Shown in pieces: positions 58,288-64,000 of a stretch of DNA of 64,000 nucleotides (positions are counted from its first letter, which is position 1; every line of letters starts with the position of its first letter). The position numbers and the translations under genes were made by a program. This stretch comes from Dicyema japonicum. Taxonomy: Eukaryota; Dicyemida; Rhombozoa; Dicyemidae. A model generated the notes under the pieces. It was not told the DNA's origin and made no database searches. It worked only from the letters and a program-made list of their open reading frames with translations. The stretch is from contig RDEW01000001.1 in the NCBI GenBank assembly GCA_011109175.1, positions 2,235,485 through 2,299,484 of the forward strand, in the 5' to 3' direction.

Positions 58288-59535
58288 TAGTTAATTTATT
58301 CGTTATTTTTTTTGTAATAATTTTGATATAAGTTTTTTTAATAAAAAATAATATAAAAATAATATTGTTTTTTTACTAATTTCAAAATTAAAATTATGCT
58401 AAATTTTGTCACTAGTTATTTTATTGTGTGATCTTATATTTTAAATTATTCAAAGTATCTACTCTAAAACCACTACTTTAAATAAAATTTTTTTGAGTGA
58501 TTTCTTAGTTACGAATTTCGTGATATGGTCTGATATAACATTTTCACGCCCATTAATTGTTATTTTTATGTTTAAGGCTGATTTGCATAATTATTATACT
58601 AAATAACATAGACTATAATTTCGATTTATTAGTTTATTACTACAATGCTTGTACTTTTACTGCCATTACACCTCCCTCTTGTATTATCAAGAGGACATTG
58701 AGAGTTAATACAAATCCTCATTTTCACTTTAGATCATTTAATAATACTGCACTTTAGCACGATTAGCTATAGCTCCCCCAGACAAGACACACACTTTAGT
58801 AATGAACAGTTATAACTAATCGTAGAAAGAGAATCAATGAATGTTCTTTACTTTTTTTTCTTTTTGTTGGGTGCGAGTTTTTTTGGTAGACGAGTATAAA
58901 TCATATTTGTTCAAATATCCTCAGGTTTGTGTCGAATAAATCGACTGTGATCCTAATAAAGCAAACCCATGCAACTAAAAAAAGTCATACCCTCGTCGCT
59001 TCTGAAACAACAGAAAAATCTTTAATGTTATATTTCTCCGGCTATTTATCGCAGGACGTCTAGGTCGTCTGAATTTTCAAGTTTCTTTTGCAGTCTAAGA
59101 TCATCGTGAATTGCAATAGAGAGAACGACCGGGGTATCCATAACTGCTCTGAATTGAGATAAAGAATCTTCTGGAGTACCCCAACATGAGTATGAATTTT
59201 TCAGACCGTTCAGGGCCAACTTGGACTCTAATATCTTTGTCTAGTAACAGGAATCTTAGTAGAATGAATTTAAAATTGATAACTACTTTAATAAAGTGAA
59301 TGTTAAAATTTTATTTTTTTGACTGTTGCTAAAATATTTTACTATAAAATTAATATTTGTTCAATTCCCCTTTTTAAGGACAGTTTCTTTTCATTATAAT
59401 AATTGTTCTTAATAAAATAAAGGTTATTTCAAGTAATAAAAGTAGACCAACTCCCAAAATATAGAAGATTTGTTGATATCGATTTGTTAGAGTTGTCGCT
59501 CGCGTCGAATTTAGCTGTAGGTTCAATTCCCACTC
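58288..59535. other. HOGA1 upstream region and spacer (copy B)
   Basis: Matches 47525-48765 apart from the first 55 bp and scattered changes. The minus frame corresponding to 48217-48453 is interrupted here by an extra atttatcgc-type insertion near 59045. No further gene is seen. Confidence 0.4.
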
Positions 59536-59536
59536 T

Positions 59537-62500
59537 TATTTATTAACCCCGGGATCACCGAGAAAGAAAGACAAAAGAAACGTCAACTAGTTAGGTGATC
59601 TCAGTTCCCGCAACCGAACGTGCCTTCCAAAGTTTGTGCGTCTCCATTGTTCTCAATATCAAACGGAAATGCCTTCTTTGATCCTTGCAAAGGAAGTCGA
59701 TTGGGTACGAAAATTTCTTAGTCAACCGATTTTCTTTTGCGTGGAACAGTGAGAGGCTTAATGGGTGTCCATCTTCCTCGCAAATGCGAAGAAAACCGAA
59801 ACCACATCTACGAGTTGTAAATTCCGTTAGCAGGGGAGGTATTTTTGTTCCACATTGTATCCAGCATACGTATTGTTTTCTTTTGCAGTAAGTTAAGTTT
59901 TTGGATAGTAGCCTCTGATAACGCGAATCTATACGCAGCAGAGGCTTTTTCCACGGCCGCGCCATTGTCCGACGATATATAACTCCGATTGCTTCATTTA
60001 TATGCACTGGGGTCTTCTGGATAAGAGCCCGTGTGACAGCCATTTTCTGTAGTCCATTGATGAGAACTTGTTTGCGTAGGGCATTGTCGTAAGTCACTCC
60101 AGGATTGAGGGGTTTCTTGTGACAGGTATCCGAGTATGTCATGATGAAGATTTCTGGTCCTTCTTTGGACCGACGGTCGGAGGTGAATAGAGTGCATGTT
60201 GACTTTGGAGCCGATACCGATAGACGGTTAGCTATCAACCAATCGTGGATACAATCCACTTTCTTCTGTGCGAGTGAGACTGCTTCTGATGTCGAATTGC
60301 TTCTTGCTGCAATGATGATATCATCAGCATAAGAAAGCAGTAGGAAGTCAATGTCTGCTGGCAGGTCGTGAAGAAAAGGTTAAATAGAGTGGGGGACAAA
60401 AGCGAACCTCGGGCATTCCGTTTGGTAGTAAACGTAATCTGAGATGGCCACAGATGACCCTCCCACGTCTTCCAGATAAAAAATTGGCCAAACATACCTC
60501 AAGTTAGGGAGAATTTTTGAATCAAAGATTTTTCCAATTAAATTTTTCCTCGGTACCGAGTCAAACGCCTTGTTGATGTCAATCGAGACCATTATCGTCA
60601 GCATGTGTTTTGGGGGTAGTGTTGAGACCATACGCAATGAACTGTGAAAGCGTTGATAAGAAAGTCATGATTGATCTTTAGGAACGGAATCCGTGTTGAA
60701 ATCCGGTTGAGATATGGAAGGAGTAATTTCAAATAGGATCAACTTTTCCAACACTTTTGATATAGTAGAGGTCAATGAGATTGGTCTGTATGAACTGGGA
60801 TCTCCATTTTTATTATTTATTTATTAACCCGGATACACTGAGAAAAAAGTTAAAGTAAAGAAGTAAACCAATTAAGTTTATCCAGTTTCCACTTCTACAG
60901 AAACAGAGTCCATCCGGAATCAACATGAAGGGTAAAAGACGTCCATAATTGCAGTTGTGGAAACCTCTCTAGAGGAGTGGGAGAGAGCAAATGATCCTTT
61001 TTCGTGCCGGCCTGGCACTGTGCGCCACCTAGACAGGTGGATCACATGACGCCACTTTAATAGGAAGAGTGAGGTGGAACAGACGATCAAACAGAAACTT
61101 CAACCAATTAGCCACGAAGCACCATATGGCGCCACGTGGCTTAAAATTTTCCTTTTGGTTTTCCGGCCTTATGAATTGGAGTGATGAGCAAATTTTCATA
61201 TTTGGGGGATAATGTTCCAGTTAACGGACAGGTTAAAAATTTCCGTTAGGTAGTTAATTGCGTATTTGCTTAGGTGTTTCAAGTGAATTGAAGATACTTT
61301 GTCCTGGCCGCAGGCCCGTGAGTTCTTTAATCCGGCGATAACTTCTGAGATCTGCTTGTCTGAAAATAGTTTTTTGTAAGGTTCATTTTTTCGGTTTACG
61401 GGCGCGTACTTTGATATTCATTTGTTTATAGAATTTCTTGAAGTTGATCGCATCGTAATGTTTCATAAGGATTAGGGTGTATACGACAAATTTGTTCTGG
61501 AGAAGGGTTACAGGTTCCATTCGCATTTTCCAACTCTGATTTAATTTGTTTTAGTGTTTTCCAAAATTGATGACATAAACTTTTTTCCGTTAAGGCAATT
61601 GACCACGTGACGCCACTTCTGATCCTGATGGTCATTTATACTCTGGTTGATACTTTTATTTAGTTGTCTGATGGATTTCAACTTTGTCGGATGGCATCTT
61701 TTCATTCGGTTTCTTCGTTTTATGAGTGTAAGTGTCCGGGAATTGAAAGTATAAAATTCGTGCATGATGATAGAGGGATAAATATGTTTCAGCCTTTTGA
61801 ATTACCATACTGATGATTTTTGCAGCTTCATCTATCGAACGTATATGGGATGATAGTTTTTTGACCGATTCCAGGTCTACAAAGTCAGAGAAGCCAAACC
61901 AGTCAACCTTCTTATAATTCTTTAAACTTTTCACTTCGGTCAGCAATGTTCGGCGTCTCCGAAATCCTCTTAACGTAAGAAGGATGGGATTATGGTCGCT
62001 GGAAACCATAGTTCACACCCCATGTTGTGATTCCTCCTAAAGAAGGTGAAAATAAGGTTAAATCAGGAGAGGTGCAGCTAGCTATCAGTGCTCCTTAAAG
62101 GGGTTCTTGTGTGTAATTTAGGATCATTCAGGATAAACATGTCAATAAGACCGTTTTCGATGAACTCGCCTCGACTATCAGAGGACTGTGAAGCAAGCCA
62201 AACAGGGTGTCGGGCATTTAGGTTGCCGCATATTAGAGCGTTCTTTACTACTGGGATGTAGGATTTTGGGCAGGATCCTTGTGGTGTAGGTTAATCAAGT
62301 TGATCCAAAAAGATGGGTACAGCTCCATTTTGACGGTGATCTGCTCTATGGTATCGTTTGAGTCCAAAGTTCTGAGGTCCGTCGACTCGCGTCAATGAAA
62401 GGTGTACCGTTCTTTATAATTGTGAGTAGTCCTCCACCTGGTCTTCTCTGACGGTCCCTACGGATTACTGTGTATCCCGGAAAAGAGGGTGTTGGCGTGG

Positions 62501-62790
62501 AGATGAGAGCTTGGATTCCTGGATGAGAGCAAGGTCAGCTCGATTTGCAAAGAGGAGAGCTTGAAATTTCAGAATCTTCCTTTTAATTCCATTTGTATTT
62601 AGTTGTAGAATTATTAAGTCTCCGCGTGGACCAGAGTTTGTTTCAATGTCGCCATAAGGATCAATAGTCCAGAACAATGATGACACAAGACGGAGTCGGA
62701 GGCACATAAGTTACGGGAACCCCCAAGAGGTGGGGAGAAGTTAATGGCTCTTTTCGTTCCTTTGTGAGCCACAAGACACCACGGGTGAGA
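59537..62790 (-). mobile_element. Jockey/CR1-like LINE, ORF2 remnant, copy B
   Basis: Sister of the copy at 48770-51960 through the duplication. A better 5' part is visible: an ATG at 62707 starts MCLRLRLVSSLFWTIDPYGD and continues DLIILQLNTNGIKRKILKFQ, the endonuclease start. The reverse transcriptase block NSRACGQDKVSS (about 61325-61285) is kept here and deleted in copy A. The C-terminal part has other frameshifts than copy A. The nested LINE tail lies at about 60805-61146. Confidence 0.75.
60805..61146 (-). mobile_element. nested 5'-truncated LINE tail, copy B
   Basis: Same insert as at 50055-50345, here longer by 29 bp because it includes tcctttttcgtgccggcctg and the following gcactgtgc. 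It is flanked by the same interrupted reverse transcriptase coding sequence. Confidence 0.7.
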
Positions 62791-63961
62791 AATTTTCACC
62801 CTTATACCTACCTGATAGATGGATTCCCTTTCTGCTTTTTAAAAGGTGTCATCGCATCCACCTAACTCAGGAAAGGCCTAATGCCTGGCTGGCATCCAAA
62901 AGGGATCCTTCTCTCCTTTATTCCAGGGAGTGGATCTACTAATTCTGAAGCCATGTTGAAAAATTGTGCCTGTAGGTCAGAATAATCATCATAAGAACTA
63001 ACTTCTATACTACCTTTGAGAGAGGAACATCAGTGAAATCGGATCATATGAGGATGGTCATTCTTGGATTTTCCATGTTTTAGAATAGAGGATAATGATT
63101 GAATTTTTCAGATTTTAATGAGGGTGTACGTATTCAAAGAGAAGTTGTACATGTCAGTCGATATCAATCTTGCCTGGTGCCCCAAATGCTTCAGGAGACA
63201 TGACGACACTCCATCAATGGTACATGAATTCCATGAGGAATAGATTGTCTTCCATGCTCGTTCGGGAGGGAAAAAAGTAGAATTAGGAATTGACATTGGT
63301 CTGTATGGGTGAGTATTGATTCTAAAAAACTTTTGGTTGTTTTTGTAACCTCAATAAATAGTAATTGATGTTAGCGAGTGTTAATATATCTTTATTGGTG
63401 GAGAAACTGCATCATCCTCATCTTCAGGCTGTGTTTGATCCGTTTCCGAATCTTCCAGGAGTTGCATGGTCGAGGCATCCAATTATACGGCTCTATTTTC
63501 GTCTAGATTGTAGTATTTGCAGTGAAATAGAGATTTCAAATTGTCTTGGTGTCAATAGTGCATACATCATGCGTTATTGACTGTTCGAGTATATCTTTCT
63601 TCTAATGAGAGTAAGCGTGTGCGAACATAGCTTGGGATTGAAGTCTTTATATAAGGACAGGAGAATGGATAATTTATCCGCTTTGAAAATTATAATCTTA
63701 AGCATATTTACTGCTTTATCAAAAGCGTCACACGCATTCCAGAAAGATGAGAGTCCAAATAATTAGTGAATCTCACTAGAAAGTAGTTAGCCTCTCCACT
63801 CCTCAACGGTTTCACCCATTCGATCTCAGCTCGTCCAGATCGTCTCCCGTGAGGGTATTAATAAATATTATTGTGCTTATTTTTAATTAAAGAAAAAAAT
63901 ATTAAGGAACTAATTTAAAAGCGTAGGACACCCATTTTTAGCCACTGCAAAAAATCAAATA
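62791..63961. other. LINE 5' region and unassigned conserved block (copy B)
   Basis: Repeats 51961-53141 with small indels. It includes the acidic minus-strand peptide near 63450-63370 and the KAVNMLKIIIFKADK frame near 63740-63690. The last 40 bases are the left end of a pogo-like element. Confidence 0.4.
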
Positions 63962-64000
63962 CAGTAAACCACCATTAATCCGAAAACTTCAATAATCCGA

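Larger units (their letters stand above)
56359..64000. repeat. tandem duplication, copy B (runs off the window)
   Basis: Second copy of 45596-53180. It is still homologous at the last base, where the pogo-like left end (cagtaaaccaccattaatcc) begins again at 63962. The unit is therefore at least 7.6 kb and, if the spacer is part of it, 10.76 kb. Compared with copy A it holds two extra GC-rich segments in the LINE (60995-61023 and 61293-61320). Confidence 0.95.

Overview
This is a eukaryotic, AT-rich window. It holds a small number of split metazoan genes in a dense, nested bed of decayed transposable elements. In every host gene I could thread by homology, the introns are mostly 20-26 nt long with GT...AG ends: KDM6/UTX-like, GCN1, HOGA1 and a multi-C-type-lectin receptor. 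The gene content is animal (a KDM6 histone-demethylase homologue, a PPP1R3 glycogen-targeting subunit, C-type lectin domains, possibly a prominin). Introns this short in an animal are known from dicyemid mesozoans, so that is my best organism guess. It is an inference, not something proved by the sequence.

Layout. 1-5.5 kb: LINE debris and a hAT element (2813-4471) with a nested LINE 3' end that joins a PHD finger to a nuclease-like C-terminal domain. 5.6-8.8 kb (+): a KDM6/UTX-like gene with TPRs, JmjC and a C-terminal zinc domain, whose three iron-binding positions are all replaced. 9.2-11.4 kb: RTE-like LINE pieces. 12.7-13.5 kb (+): a PPP1R3-like protein phosphatase 1 targeting subunit with two apparent +1 frameshifts. 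13.5-17.4 kb: LINE pieces, one split by a hAT element with a perfect 8-bp target duplication. 17.4-21.5 kb: little recognisable apart from a tRNA-like relic. 21.57-24.42 kb: a pogo/Tigger-like element whose 5' part carries a complete Ginger-like integrase transposon with near-perfect inverted repeats. 26.2-27.8 kb (-): an R4/NeSL-type LINE. 28.7-30.2 kb (+): a multipass membrane protein gene, perhaps prominin-like. 30.33-34.44 kb: a hAT element split by an RTE-like LINE. 34.66-36.92 kb (-): a signal-peptide, multi-lectin-domain, single-transmembrane receptor. 37.95-46.1 kb (-): GCN1, the large HEAT-repeat activator of the eIF2-alpha kinase GCN2. 46.4-47.5 kb (-): HOGA1, a mitochondrial-type 4-hydroxy-2-oxoglutarate aldolase.

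From 45596 onward the sequence is duplicated in tandem with an offset of 10,763 bp at its left end. The second copy starts at 56359 and runs off the window. It carries a truncated 5' end of GCN1, a second complete HOGA1, and the same Jockey/CR1-like LINE with the same nested LINE tail. The 3.2 kb between the recognisable copies holds a pogo-like remnant and an RTE-like LINE piece. The pogo left end is also seen at the far right edge, so the duplicated unit probably includes it.

The genes do not form an operon. The most interesting points are the apparently catalytically dead KDM6 homologue, the extreme intron size (including introns of the same size inside a transposon integrase), the nested transposon stack, and a local block of divergence just upstream of the two otherwise identical HOGA1 genes.
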